Shown here: one piece after another, positions 45,878 to 57,639 of the stretch | Numbering within the stretch: the stretch's first letter is position 1 | Layout of the letters: the number at the start of each line of letters is the position of its first letter | NCBI RefSeq assembly: GCF_004210375.1 | Contig: NW_027467782.1 | Span: forward strand, 23,973,276-24,037,275 | DNA from: Tachypleus tridentatus | Taxonomy: Eukaryota; Arthropoda; Merostomata; Xiphosura; Limulidae | DNA length: 64,000 nt | Direction: 5' to 3' | The notes under the pieces: model-generated | What the model saw: only the letters and a program-made list of their open reading frames with translations | What the model was told of the DNA's origin: nothing | Database searches by the model: none | Made by a program: the position numbers and the translations under genes

Positions 45878-47302
45878 TACAGTCATGTGAAAAAGTTAGG
45901 ACACCCTATGAAAGCCTGTGTATTTTTGCAACATTTTTGAATATATAGATATTTAATCTCAATTTTAACAACACTAAGAAATTATAGGAATATAACTAAA
46001 TAATTAAAACTGAAGAAAAGACTTTTCAAGATCTTCTGTAAATGTAATTCTACAAAAATGCATATTCTAACTGAGAAAAAAAGTTAGGACACCCCTACAT
46101 TTATTCCCACTTAAAATGGCTCAACTCACATACACGTGTATCACACCAGGTGCACATGATTAGAAGATCGTTACTCATCATTTTGAATGAGGCTTGCCTC
46201 ATTTAGTTTGGTGTGCTCCTGACTCTTGAAGTGAGAGTGAGCACCTTGCTGAGAGCAAAAGAGCTGTCTGAGGCCATCGGAAAGAAAATTGTAGAAGCTT
46301 ATGAGTCTGGTAATGGATTTTAAAAAATCCCAACAGATTTTGAAATCAGCCATTCCACTCTCCGGAAAATAGTCAACAAGTGGAGGGCTTTTAAAACAAC
46401 TTCTAACATGCCCAGGTCTGGTCGTCCAAGCAAGTTCACCCCGATAGCAGACCGCAAAATGCTAAAAGAGGTCTCCAAACACCCTAACAAGTTATCACGG
46501 GCCCTACAGCAGGCTCTAGCTACTGTTGATGTGAAAGTGCATGCTTCTACAATCAGAAAGAGACTGCACAAGTTTAACTTGCATGGGAGGTGTGCAAGGA
46601 GGAAATCTTTGCTCTCTAAGAGAAACATCAAGGCCGGACTGAAGTTTGCTAGAGAGAATGTAGAAAAATTCCAGGACCTCTGGAATAATGTTCTTTGGAC
46701 AGATGAGTCCAAAATTGAATTATTTGGACACCAAAACAGAGGACATGTTTGGCGTAAACTAAATACAGCATTCCAGGAAAAGTACCTCATACCAACTGTG
46801 AAGCATGGAGGTGGAAGTATCATGGCTTGGGGCTGCTTTGCTGCAGCAGGACCTGGAAAGCTCACAATCATAGAATCCACCATGAATTCTACTGTGTATC
46901 AGAGGGTGCTTGAGGATCATGTGAGACCATCTGTACGAAAATTAAAGCTGAAGCGGAACTGGACCCTGCAACACGACAATGACCCAAAACATACCAGTAA
47001 GTCCACCAACGACTGGCTGAAAACTAAGAAATGGAGAGCCTTGGAATAGCCGAGTCAAACTCCAGATCTTAATCCCATTGAGATGCTGTGGGGTGACTTG
47101 AAACGGGCTGTACATGCAAGAAACCCCTCAAACATCTCACAGCTGACAGAATTCTGCATTGAGAAGTGAGGCAAACTTTCTTCAGACCAGTGTCAGAGAC
47201 TGGTAGATGGCTACAAGAAGCGTCTCACTGCAGTTATTTCAGCCAAAGGGGGTAACACTAGTTATTAGGGGGTAGGATGTTCTAACTTTTCACATGACTT
47301 TA
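45878..47302 (+). mobile_element. Tc1-like DNA transposon
   Basis: 1.43 kb with TA at both ends and terminal inverted repeats beginning CAGTCATGTGAAAAAGTTAG (mirror at 47281-47300, slightly eroded). A second copy of AAAGTTAGGACACCCC at 46079-46095 gives the IR/DR layout of some Tc1-like elements. It contains one decayed transposase. Confidence 0.93.
46245..47266 (+). pseudogene. Tc1-like transposase with nonsense codons
   Basis: Paired helix-turn-helix region (KELSEAIGKKIVEAYESG, DFEISHSTLRKIVNKW), then GRPSKF and a second HTH ending RKRLHKFNLHGR. The catalytic core has WTDESKIELFG (first Asp), HDNDPKHTSK (second Asp) and PDLNPIEMLWGDLK (Glu). In-frame stops: TAA after GNGF, TAG where Trp is expected before PSQTPDLNP, and TGA where Trp is expected in IEKWGKLS. 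The two Trp-to-stop changes are G-to-A transitions. The longest open piece is 46408-47049. Inactive as assembled. Confidence 0.9.
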
Positions 47303-47309
47303 CATATCC

Positions 47310-48475
47310 GAGATGCCCAAAATTATTTTACACTGTTAAAGGCTTCGTATAGCTTATTTCTTTAAATTGGATGATTTCTTTTCCAGTTCTTCCTCCAAGT
47401 TTTTACACATCTTATAGAAACCTTAACCTAATAGTTTCTTTTTAAAGAATAAAGCGGAAAATTTTGTTTACGAAATTTACATTTTTATTGTTTTCACTGT
47501 ATAATGAAACGCACTCCACTCTGTCTCCGTGATAAAACTGATGTTTCGCAGTCTATTTCAACAAACGATCAAGTTGTCAAGATTAACTTTATCAGAATCA
47601 AAAATCACGGCCATTTCTGTGGCGATCAACCAATCAGACTTTGTTTAAAATCGGATACCGCGGCCATATCTGTGAGGGTTAATCAATCACCCTTCCTCTA
47701 AAATTGGATATTTGTGAGGGTTAACTACTCAGTTTTCGTCTACTAATCATATATTGTGGCCATATTTTTGAGGTTTAACTTAATATTCATTACTCATAAC
47801 TACAATCATATTATACAATCAAAAGGCCAGTCCAATTTTTGCATCCTAACGAGGAAATCTAAGCTTACAGAGACTAGGACATGTTTTAATTTATTTCATT
47901 TCCTCACGTTACATCAACCATCAAAGAGATTACAATGTAAATAAATTATTACAAACTGTATCCAAGTATGAGTTTACATAAAAACAGTTTCTTGATTTTC
48001 GATAAACGTATGATTGAAAGTTTTTCAGAATTTTGGCTGTAAACTAATTTTATAAGATGTAAAAAAACTATTTGAAAGATATTTCAGTCTATTATTCTGC
48101 TAATGTTGACTTGTGTGTAACACTATATTTTATGTGGACTCCTCATGATTGCTTTATAATAATATTTACAGGAAAATTATTTACTAACAGGTCCCCCCTC
48201 AAGTGGTAATAGCTGTAAGGACAAATAAATCATGTTGACATGGTTGTCAAAATACATTCTTTATATTGATATATCATATATCTCAATATTTGTAACATTT
48301 GATCTAATTCTAAGCTTGATTACTAAACAATACAAATATATTTCACTAAATTATGCAGCGTTAAGTAAGTAGCGTTTTATTATTACCAGGGGCAAGAGAA
48401 TAAAAATTATAACGTGATGATACCAGGGTCTTACCTTGGAACCTTAAAACGTATTTTCGAGTGTATCTGCTCTTT
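47310..48475. other. No gene seen
   Basis: Contains short degenerate direct repeats (GGCCATATCTGTGAGGGTTAA-like at 47610-47780). No domain-bearing frame. Confidence 0.5.
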
Positions 48476-48479
48476 ATTT

Positions 48480-48600
48480 AACGCCCCCTAAGAGGCACGA
48501 TGGTAAGTCTGCGGGTTAATAATGTAAAAACCTAAGTTTCGATATCTGCGTTAGGCAAAGTAGAAATGACATATCATGTAGCTTTGTATTAGACTATAAA
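48480..48600 (+). mobile_element. Decayed SINE-2
   Basis: ACGCCCCCTAAGAGGCACGA, GTAAGTCTGCGGGTTAATAA, box-B-like GTTTCGATATCTGCG, then ATCATGTAGCTTTGTATTAG. Confidence 0.65.
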
Positions 48601-48604
48601 AATA

Positions 48605-49265
48605 TTTTAACTGTATGAGTAATATGTGAGTTCCTGAGTGAAGTCTACTGTATAAGTAATATGTGATTTACTGAGTGAAGTCTACTGTATGAGTAACATG
48701 TAAGTTGTTGAGTGAAGTCTACGGTATGAGTAATATGTGAGTTGTTGAGTGAAGTCTACTGTATGAGTAATATGTGATTTACTGAGTGAAGTCTACTGTA
48801 TGAGTAATATGTAATTTACTGAGTTGTTGAGTGAAGTCTACTGTATGAGTAATATGTGAGTTGTTGAGTGAAGTCTACTGTATGAGTAATATGTGAGTTG
48901 CTGAGTGAGATCTACTGTATGAGTAATATGTGAGTTACTGAGTGAAGTCTACTGTATGAGTAATTTTTGTGATTTACTGAGTGAAGTCTACTGTATGAGT
49001 AATATGTAATTTACTGAGTGAAGTCTACTGTATGAGTAATATGTGAGTTGTTGAGTGAAGTCTACTATATAAGTAATATGTGAGTTACTGAGTGAAGTCT
49101 ACTGTATGAGTATTTTTTGTGATTTACTGAGTGAAGCCTACTGCATGAGTAATATGTGAGTTGCTGAGTGAAGTCTACTGTGTAAGTAATATGTGAGTTA
49201 CTGAGTGAAGTCTACTGTATGAGTAATATGTGAGTCACTGAGTGAAGTCTACTGTATGAGTAATG
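48605..49265. repeat. Minisatellite, 37-bp unit, about 17 copies
   Basis: Unit TACTGTATGAGTAATATGTG followed by AGTTACTGAGTGAAGTC. Variants swap GTTACTG, GTTGTTG and ATTTACTG at the same place, and two copies carry ATTTTTTGTG. Largest array in the window. Confidence 0.97.
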
Positions 49266-49474
49266 GGTGAGCGAGTTGTTTCTATCAGTATATTTCGGAT
49301 AATTGTTTGGTTGATGTAATAATAATCTTTTGTAAAGTTCTGAGATTCAAAGTTGATTTATATTTTCAAACCTGTATTACAATCATATTTAAAGCAAGCT
49401 TGTTCTGTCTAAGGTTAGTATTCCAGCCCCCAGTATGGAAGAAAGGCACTAATTGACAGCATAAAAAAAAGAAC

Positions 49475-50825
49475 TACAGGGTGAGCCAAAAGTAGGTGGA
49501 CAGTAAAAAAACATTTATTTAGAGATCACGTATGCGTACAACTATATGTAATAAGACAATTATATTAATGAAAATAAAATGTTATTTATTAACGCAAATG
49601 CTCAAATTGTTTTCCTTCTTGATTTACACAGCTTTGAAGTCTACCTCTTACGCTTCGACAAACATTTTTGCACAAGTCACTCTGGGCATTAATTTCTTGA
49701 AATGCATCTCTTATGTAATTTTTTAAATCACCGACACTTCTTGGTTTTTGACTATAAACTTTTTCCTTGAGTACTCCCCAAAAGAAAAATCCATAGGGGT
49801 CAAGTCCGGTGAACGTGCCGGCCAATCGATTGGACCTCTTCGACCAATCCATTTCAATAGAAATGTTTCATCAAGATACTCACGAACTCCTTTGGAATAA
49901 TGTGGAGGGGCCCCATCTTGTTGAAAATAAAAGTCATGTAAATTAGGTTGTTGCTGTAACTGGGGAACAACTTGATTCCTTAGAATTTCGAAATACTTAT
50001 CTCCTGTAATTGTTCCGTCCAAAAAAAATGGTCCATAAACACCAGAACTTGAAATACCACCCCAAACATTGACACCAGGCTGATTTAGCTGTTGTTCTAA
50101 TGTTAAATGCATGTTCTCACTATACCAGTAAACACGATTATGTCTACTGACATGACCGGATAATTTAAAAGAAGCTTCATCACTCCACACAATGTTATCT
50201 AACATTCCTGGGTTTTCTTCAATTTGTTCAGCATAATTTCACTAAATTGCAGTCGCCTGTCTGGATCATCTCCAATAAGCCATGAATTAGTTGTGGTCGA
50301 TAGGGTTTCAACCCAATTTGCGTTATAATTCGCCTAATAGAGGTTTGTGGTATGTTCAATTCCATAGAAGCTCTTCTGGTGGATTTGTTTGGACTTTGAA
50401 CAAATGCATCGGCAACACGTTGCTTATTATTCTCTGTACAGACTGTTTTGGGTCGACCACTTTTAGCAGCATTAAGGATTGAGCCAGTGGCGTCGAATTT
50501 GTCACGGATACGGTAAATGGTTTGTCTTTTTGGAGCTGGAGTATCAAATGTTTCAACCCACTTTCTCCTTACGGTTTCAGTATTTTGAGATTTCCAATAC
50601 TCTTTTAACACCCATATTATTTTATCTGTATTTAAAGTATTTGACATTATGGGTTCTATTAACAATCTAAAAAAAAAAAAAAAAAAACAGATTAAATTAA
50701 AACAAATGTAATTATATAACACAAATAATATAGTTGCAACATAGTTATAATATACAATTGCATTAATATAACCGATACATAAACCTATTCCAAATGCTGT
50801 CCACCTACTTTTGGCTCACCCTGTA
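49475..50825 (-). mobile_element. Mariner-like transposon (DD41D spacing)
   Basis: 1.35 kb flanked by TA, with terminal inverted repeats TACAGGGTGAGCCAAAAGTA then GGTGGACAG, nearly perfect at both ends. A single transposase is encoded on the minus strand. A deleted derivative lies at 59605-59898. Confidence 0.93.
49589..50647 (-). pseudogene. Mariner-family transposase with two frameshifts
   Basis: Starts MSNTLNTDKIIWVLKEYW. The HTH region includes TIYRIRDKFDATGSI, GRPKTV and SIRRIITQIGLKPYRP. Core motifs are VWSDEASFKLSG, FYFQQDGAPPHYSKG and IDWPARSPDLTPMDF. The spacing between the second and third Asp is 41 residues, and the third catalytic residue is Asp, not Glu. Frameshifts near 50265 and 50215 split the HTH from the core, and another near 49775 splits the last part (FFFWGVLKEKVYSQ, ending FEHLR). 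Otherwise little decayed. Confidence 0.9.
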
Positions 50826-53140
50826 TATCAGTACGATGGGACACTTCTTATACACTATGTTTGATAGCGCAAATTATCTTTAGACTGACAAAATGTAAAG
50901 TAGCACTTCACGTATTAAATGTGTGTTATAGTGAACCTATAAATATTGGTCACAGACTCACAGGTTCGGTAGTGACGTAAATAAAATCGATAATAATTAC
51001 AATTCACTCATTTAATCTTATTCTCACGATAGCACTCGTTGTTCTTAAAATGCAATGATAAAAAAAAATAAAAGAATCCAGACTACTACTACATCTCCCA
51101 TTGACCTGATAATATGTTTGTTTGTAGTTAACCACAAAGTTACACAAAGAGCTCTGTCCACCACGAGCTTATAGCATTGGCTTGTTTTTGTTTGCATTTC
51201 TCTTTCACTCTACTTTCTTTCAATTTTCAAGAAATTCCCACAGTAAATACAAAACTATAGTTAGAAATAGTAACCTCAACGTCAATTAGTAGTTTACTTA
51301 CTGTGATAAAAATTTGTAAGGGTAAATATCGAGATTCAAAGGATGGAAAAGACTTTACAAATCATCAAACGAACTCTTAAGTTCATAAGTAAATGCATTT
51401 ATATTGTTTCTTGGCTTCCATTTCTTCAAAGTCCTTGAATAGTGGGCAGGAACCAGAGGATTGAAAGTCACCTAATGTAACTCCTCTTTTCTAGGGAAAG
51501 AATAAACATTGTCACTGTAATTATAAGCTCATTCATTAATCTTAACGTCAGTTGTGGGAAACGTTTTGGAAAGTCTGATGGGAAATGATTTACGAAGTGT
51601 AAAATGTTATTCGATAGTTAGTATTGTTCCACTTGGTAAAAATATTGCTTTACAAATCTTACGACACTCTTTGAAGAGGTTAATGCTTATGTGAAAGAGG
51701 AAACGGGTGTGGATTTGGTGAATTTAGATTTTAAGATATTTATAAAACCTTTAACATGGTACCACATGAAAGTCTTTCTTGTACAAATTATTTCTGTGTG
51801 TGTTGGAGGAAATATATTGTATCACTAGGTAGAAAACTGGTTAGATGGTAGAAAGCATAGGTGTAATAAATTAATTCAGTGAAACTGGGTTAATGTCACA
51901 AGCTCGGTGGTGGGTCTTTTTCTCTTTTGATTTACATCAATGGTGTAGCTACTAGATGACCCTGTTAAAAGGGCATTAATTATGACATTCTTTAAATTCT
52001 GACGACTACACACACATACAAATTAAATTAAAAAGTATCGCATTTGGATAACCTGTGTCTGTACCTATAATCATTTTTCAGCAATATTATCCATAGATAA
52101 TTTGAGTGAAATAAGATATATATTCCTTCTTTCTGTTGTACTAGTTATTTTAGATCGCGCAGTTAATGTGTTGAACTGCATATTGGTAGGTGCAAAGTTA
52201 CACTTATAACTCGACCAAACAATACGCTCCTTATTTTCAGTTGTGATAACGTTATAAAAGTACCAGTTTGTTAGATATATACCACTGTGTCGTTTTAAGT
52301 TTAATTTGAAAATGTTATTTAATTTACATTGTGTGAACGTTAAAGTAAACAATAGTTATGGCAAGTTTGATTAAGTAATGGTTTATTAGTCATTTGTCGT
52401 GTAGTTCGATTGTTGTGAACTGAGATCAGGTTACTCAACTATTCTGAATTCTTCTCATTAATGTAATCGATTATTGATGAACCATATATTATCTGGTTGA
52501 GTGTAAAAGGTTCTAGGCTACATTTGGCCTATTGATAAGTATGTGTACAAAATGTGATAAGAAGTTAGTAAAAAACAAAGATAGATATTGATGGTGAGTT
52601 CAGCCAGAAAGTGTGTATAGTGGTGACTTTTAAAATGTAATAACTGCAGGTTCTATTGTAATAACTACTATTTTAAAACAAATGGACCGTGCGTTGTATA
52701 TTTATTATTAAACATTTATGACCAACAAGTCACAGTCATCTGTCACAAAAACTCCTGCCCACATGTTTATCCGCATACACATCTCACTTGCTCTTAGGAG
52801 ACTCTAGTAGCTTTGGCGATCCTTGTTTTGTTGTTATTGCTAGAAAAAATGTGAGACCAAAACTATAACTTAACGTAGCAATTTTGTTTCAGTATACAGT
52901 CAAGTACTAATTCAGAGCGTCTTCTCACTCATTTTTCACACGCAATATTTACATGGAGTAGACTTTGACTTCATGGCTTTTAACATAAGGATAAAATACG
53001 TAATACATCAGAATTTATCTCACAGAAACAAATAAACTAACAAAGAAAAAGACTGGATGGTATAAAACACAGTTTCTAATTGTCTGTCAAGAAGTTTAGG
53101 TAATTTGGTAAAAACCACTGGAAAGTGTATCTCACCTAGT
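50826..53140. other. No gene seen; one SINE-2 scrap
   Basis: GTTACACAAAGAGCTCTGTC at about 51149 (51119-51185) is a reverse SINE-2 fragment. The remaining 2.2 kb is AT-rich with only short frames. Confidence 0.45.
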
Positions 53141-53144
53141 CACC

Positions 53145-53430
53145 AAGCGGGGTAATAGTCAAAGGAATATTTCACATATAAAACACAACAATACAGAACC
53201 TATTCAGTAGAGTCACCACGTGGGGTAATAGTCGAAGGAATATTTCGCATATAAACACAACAAAACAGAACCTATTCAGTAGAGTCACCACGTGGGGTAA
53301 TAGTCGAAGGAATATTTCGCATATAAACACAACAAAACAGAACCTATTCAGTAGAGTCACCACGTGGGGTAATAGTCGAAGGAATATTTCACATATAAAC
53401 ACAACAATACACAACCTATTCGGTAGTCAT
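53145..53430. repeat. Minisatellite, 72-bp unit, about 4 copies
   Basis: Unit AGAGTCACCACGTGGGGTAA then TAGTCGAAGGAATATTTCGC and ATATAAACACAACAAAACAG. Because 72 is a multiple of three, the minus strand stays open through the array as a 24-residue repeat (FICEIFLRLLPHVVTLLNRF), which I take as incidental. Confidence 0.93.
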
Positions 53431-54249
53431 GAGGAGGATAATAGTTAAAGCAGTATTACACATAAACAAACACGTACAATAAAAGAGGAAACACTGGTCA
53501 TTGAAGATAATCTTGTAGTTTAAGGATAAATCCCTCTTTAATCTCCTTTCTTCAACTCTCAGTACAGCTTTTCTTTTGATCGTAGTTATCAAACACTGTT
53601 CGTAGTCAAGTGTAGATTTCACAAAGTGAAACATGACGTCATAACTGAAACTTGTCCAAATTTGAAACGTTGTGATACAATTAGATGCAATTTCAAAGTA
53701 TATTTGTATGAACTATAATTATATTTATGACAATTATAATTGGTATTTATTAGGTTAGGTTAGATTCATTGTTGTTTAATTAGACAAACTTGGTATCAAT
53801 AAGCTTCATGAGGTCATGTTTAGTTTTGTTTCATTTCGTTCTGGCTTTGTAATTTGTTACTTGGTGTAAAAACGTCTGTTAAAAATTGTAAAAATAATAG
53901 GTTATCCTTTTCCTTCAGAAAAATATATTATTCTAGTGGCCTTGCCTTTTTTCCACAAATCTTTATTTCTGACTTCGTTATGGCAGCACTGATCCAAGGT
54001 CAGCATGTCATTGTATGATGATGAAACATAAGTGCTTGAACGAGTTTTCATTAAGAAGCTATTTTGTGTTTGTGAAAATACTTTTGTTTGAAGTGCAAAA
54101 GATATAAGATATAATTAATGATTAGTTGTCACCATTATAATGGATATGTGGCTCAATATCAGTAATAAATCTTATACTAGTAAAAATCTTTCTAGGTTTA
54201 GGCCTAATAATAATTCATCAGCGTTATAGTCGCGTGCAAGCATTTCAAT

Positions 54250-55525
54250 ACAGGATGATGCATGGGGTACTGAAACAAGAAAGAAATGAAAGTATGGTGA
54301 AAGTTTTGTTCAACATGGTTTCGCATGAACAGGTAATGAAGATGGACCTAATGGGTTGTGTGTTGAATATGGAACAGTATTCAGTAACAGTACTTTGCAT
54401 CCAACTAAGTTAAAACGGCATATAGAAACCAAACACTTCCAATTAAAAAAATGTGGCACACATAAAAAAGAAAAACGAAACGAATGCCAGAAGACTTGAA
54501 AGAGGTATTGGAGATGTCCTAAAAATAGTTAAGTTTATAAAATGAAGACCGCTCAATGTGAGGATTTTCAGTTTAGTCTTTAAGGATATGGGAAGTTTGT
54601 ATAAAAATTTGCTGTTTCATACTGAAGTCCGATGGTTTTGTCGGAGCAAAGTGCTTGCTCTGTTTTACGAATTGCGTGAGGAGATAGTTTTCTTTTTATC
54701 TGAATGCCATTTTGAACTTGCATACAAATTAAGAGACAAATGCTGGGTGCAGAAAGTGGCTTATCTTTAGGATGTATTTGCCTGTCTAAATGAAATGAAT
54801 GTTACAATGCATGGTACCAGGGTAACGTACTTCAAAGTTCAGAGTGAAATGAAAGTGCTTCAACGTAAGCTAAACTTTGGGGTAAATGTATACTTATGGA
54901 AGAACTTGATTACTTAAGGAAAATGAAATTTCCTTAAGTGAAGATACAAAAGTTTCAGTCTTGCAGCACGTATCTGATTTGTGTACAACTGTTGAGGAGT
55001 ACTTTCCCTCTAATTTAAAAAAAAAAAATATTGTGAATTCAAAATCCCTTTGTTGACTCTTCAAATACCAATGATTGTCCTTGAAAGAGAAAAACAGCTT
55101 TTAGAAATTTCAACTGCGTGTGTATGTTTTTTCTTATAGTAAAGCCATATCGGGCTATCTGCTGAGCCCACCGAGGGGAATCAAACCCCTGATTTTAGCG
55201 TTGTAAATTCATAGACTTACCGCTGTACTAGCGGAGGACGAAATTTCAACTCATTACACCCTAAACTCAAAATTTCAGCAGAAAGAAATTACACAATTTT
55301 GGATTCAAATGGCCATGGGAAGCATTGAAATAAGTAACAGAGCTTTGAAAATTTTAACGCATTTTTCAACAACATATCTTTGAGAGCAAACATTTTCACT
55401 GTATACAACTACAAATTTAGAAATAGGCTAAATACTGAAGATGATCTGCGCTTACACGTAACAGCCATAACTCTAAATATTGAACTACTTTGTGAACAAA
55501 ATCGAGCCAGTCAGACCACTAATAA
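54250..55525 (+). pseudogene. hAT transposase fossil of the ZBED/FAM200 type
   Basis: The translation switches frame but follows the family: a BED-type finger region (GPNGLCVEYGTVFSNSTLH, then PTKLKRHIETKHFQLKK), FKDMGSLYKNLLFHTEVRWF, VLALFYELREEIVFFLSE, KLRDKCWVQKVAYL, LNEMNVTMHGT, TLQIPMIVLEREKQLLEIST, and after a SINE the C-terminal dimerisation part (ITQFWIQMAMGSIEISNRAL, FSTTYLCEQTFSLYTTTNLE). Stops and indels throughout. Not related to the ZMYM1-like hAT in the palindrome beyond the superfamily. Confidence 0.85.
55116..55239 (-). mobile_element. SINE-2 inserted in the ZBED-type hAT
   Basis: Reverse strand reads ATCAGGGGTTTGATTCCCCT and GGGCTCAGCAGATAGCCCGA. Flanked by a 12-bp target-site duplication GAAATTTCAACT at 55104-55115 and 55240-55251. 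Confidence 0.92.
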
Positions 55526-55763
55526 ATAAATAAGTACACTGTACTTTTACTGATATAACATTTGCAAGCAAAAATTTTTGAACAATAAGTAGAAGTAAAA
55601 TATTTTCTTTAAATAGTGATATTTTAATAAATTTATATTCTAAAAGCTAGCGACCGATTGTTTCTATTTTTAGTGTATTTTTTTTATTAATGCTCCAAAA
55701 TGTTTTGTTTATTTTCTGATGTGAAACTCCGCAGGTCTGAACGTTTGGGAATTCCTTTCCTAA

Positions 55764-56044
55764 GGGGCCTGGCATTGCCTAGCGCGTTAAGGCGTGCGCT
55801 TCGTAATCTGAGAATCGCGGGTTCTTGCCCGAGTAGCGCCAAACATGCTCACCCTCCCAGCCGTGGGAGCGTTATAATGTGACGGTCAATCCCACTTTTC
55901 AGTAGTAAAAGAGTAGCCCAAGAGTTGGCGGTGGGTGGTGATGACTAGCTGCCTTCCCTCTAGTCTTACACTGCTAAATTAGGGACGGCTAGCACAGATA
56001 GCCCTCGAGTAGCTTTGTGCGAAATTCCAAAAAACAAACAAACA
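55764..56044 (+). mobile_element. SINE-1, full length
   Basis: GGGGCCTGGCATTGCCTAGC, box-B-like GGGTTCTTGCCCG, core ATCCCACTTTTCAGTAG, tail AAACAAACAAACA. TCCTAAG at both sides suggests the target-site duplication. Confidence 0.93.
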
Positions 56045-56190
56045 ATCCTATCCTAAGATATATATATATATATATAAAAGCTTCTGGTACAAGCAATAAC
56101 ATATACAGCATACAAAATTATTACGAAAGTTTTGTTTTTACATATATTTCTAAAAGTATAGTTTGATTTAGATGAAATTTATACATATTA

Positions 56191-56650
56191 ACGTGTGAAG
56201 GTGACTTTTTTATTTTCTTTGAATCTGGTTTCCATTTTTCTACTTGTTTCTCCAATATAGAAGTCGTGGCAGTTATCACATTGTATTTTATAAATAATGT
56301 TGGTGTGGTGTTTGTCAGTGTAGTTTTTACATAGTATAGACCTTAGTTTTGTGCCTGGTTTTTGAATAAATTTGGTATTAACTGGAATGTCATATTTTGT
56401 TACTAGTTTTTGCCAAATGTTGGTTATTTGTCTGCTGATGTCAGGAATATATGGAATGCAGCAGTATATGGTTTCGCGATTTTTTGATTCGTGAGATATA
56501 TTTACTTTTGTTGGTTGATTTTGCTTTCTGTCTAGGTGTGTGCGTATAATGTTTTCTACGGTTTGTGGAGGAAACTTATTGATGTTGATGAAGTATTGTT
56601 TTATTTTGTCTAATTTGTCGTTAATTTTATCTGGTGAGCATAGTTTTATG
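56191..56650 (-). pseudogene. Penelope-like element: inverted 5' segment (connector and YIG half of the endonuclease)
   Basis: Minus strand encodes IKLCSPDKINDKLDKIKQYF, CCIPYIPDISRQITNIWQKL, FIQKPGTKLRSILCKNYTD, then NIIYKIQCDNCHDFYIGETS and RKMETRFKE. The IYKIQC...FYIGETSR block is the GIY-YIG endonuclease N-terminal half that follows the RT in Penelope-like elements. At RFKE-x-KK the frame shifts by one base and homology stops at a 20-bp inverted repeat (56191-56210). The continuation of the same protein lies on the opposite strand from 56658. Confidence 0.85.
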
Positions 56651-56657
56651 GCGGCAT

Positions 56658-57075
56658 AAAAAGTCACCTTCACACGTTTTCGAACACTGCAAGTCAAATA
56701 AACACAACATAACCATAGAAAACACTCAAATACTAAATAAAGAAACAAACATAAACAAACGCAAAATTAAAGAAGCCTTACTTATACAACAATTTAAACC
56801 CAAAATAAACCAATATAAAGGAACGCCTTTATAACTATATTAATATAATAAAATAAATAAAATTATGCATTCAAACATCTAACACCGCCCTCTACATTCC
56901 GACACTCAGTGACACAACCCTTTCCAAACATGTGGTCAGCTTCCGGTCAGTTACCTCTTTCTTTGTGAACTTGACGATGACCGAAGGAGGTCGAAATGTT
57001 GTTCGCTCTTTTATGTAAAATATTTTCTCAACCCAAACGAGCCGTTTTTGCATCCATAAAGACCAAAAGGGTTGT
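56658..57075 (+). pseudogene. Penelope-like element: 3' segment (end of endonuclease and 3' region)
   Basis: Plus strand continues the protein: KKSPSHVFEHCKSNKHNITI, ENTQILNKETNINKRKIKEA, LLIQQFKPKINQYKG, ending just after TPL. The 3' region holds a compact hairpin (GACC to GGTC) followed by CGAAATGTTGTTCGC at 56977-57007, and a terminal CAACCCAAACGAGCCGTT block that recurs in the insertion at 61511. It begins with the second copy of the 20-bp inverted repeat (56658-56677). Confidence 0.85.
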
Positions 57076-57129
57076 GGTATAGACAAAAACATATGTATGC
57101 AGTCTTTTGTATAAACAATTATATATACA

Positions 57130-57290
57130 TATTATAACCATAAATGTTTAAGCCATAAACATATATAAATATGTATATACACACACACACATATAATAGT
57201 CTCTGGTATACAGAAGTTTATTCATATTACCCTCTGGTGGTATAGGGAAGAACACAGATACATATATATATATACTAGTCACTGATGAAT
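57130..57290. repeat. AT/AC microsatellites
   Basis: Runs of ACACACACACACATAT and ATATATATATATAC among AT-rich sequence. Confidence 0.8.
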
Positions 57291-57639
57291 GTATGTGTGT
57301 GTTTAACATTCATCCCCCAGCGTATGTTAACTGCAATTCGCCCGACAGTATACATGGTTTGTATCGAATACAACAGCCCTGAAACAGGACACACTTTTAA
57401 GTTCATATGAATTTTTCGTTTAATAAGTTAAATGGGTCAGTTATTACCTTCTACAAAGCATAATATTGAATTATCATCTAATGAAGTGATTACAGATTAA
57501 ATAACAAAAGATGAAAGAGGCACGTTATCTTGTATTGTCTTTTATACGATAAACAGTTTTCGTTCCTCAACAGCTAGTACTGAATTACAAAGAGTCATAC
57601 CCGAGTAATAACAAACGGTCATTTTAATTTAAGTAATCA

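Noticed and set aside
46320-46883. 187-codon open frame on the minus strand
   Set aside because: Antisense shadow of the Tc1-like transposase on the plus strand.
48605-49265. Regularly spaced repeats, superficially like a CRISPR array
   Set aside because: Copies are contiguous with no unique spacers and the DNA is animal, so this is a minisatellite. The same applies to 34118-34435, 58400-58800 and the others.
55764-55840. tRNA gene suggested by A and B boxes
   Set aside because: It is the head of a SINE-1 with the conserved core and CAAA tail attached. None of the SINE heads has a clean cloverleaf as a free tRNA.
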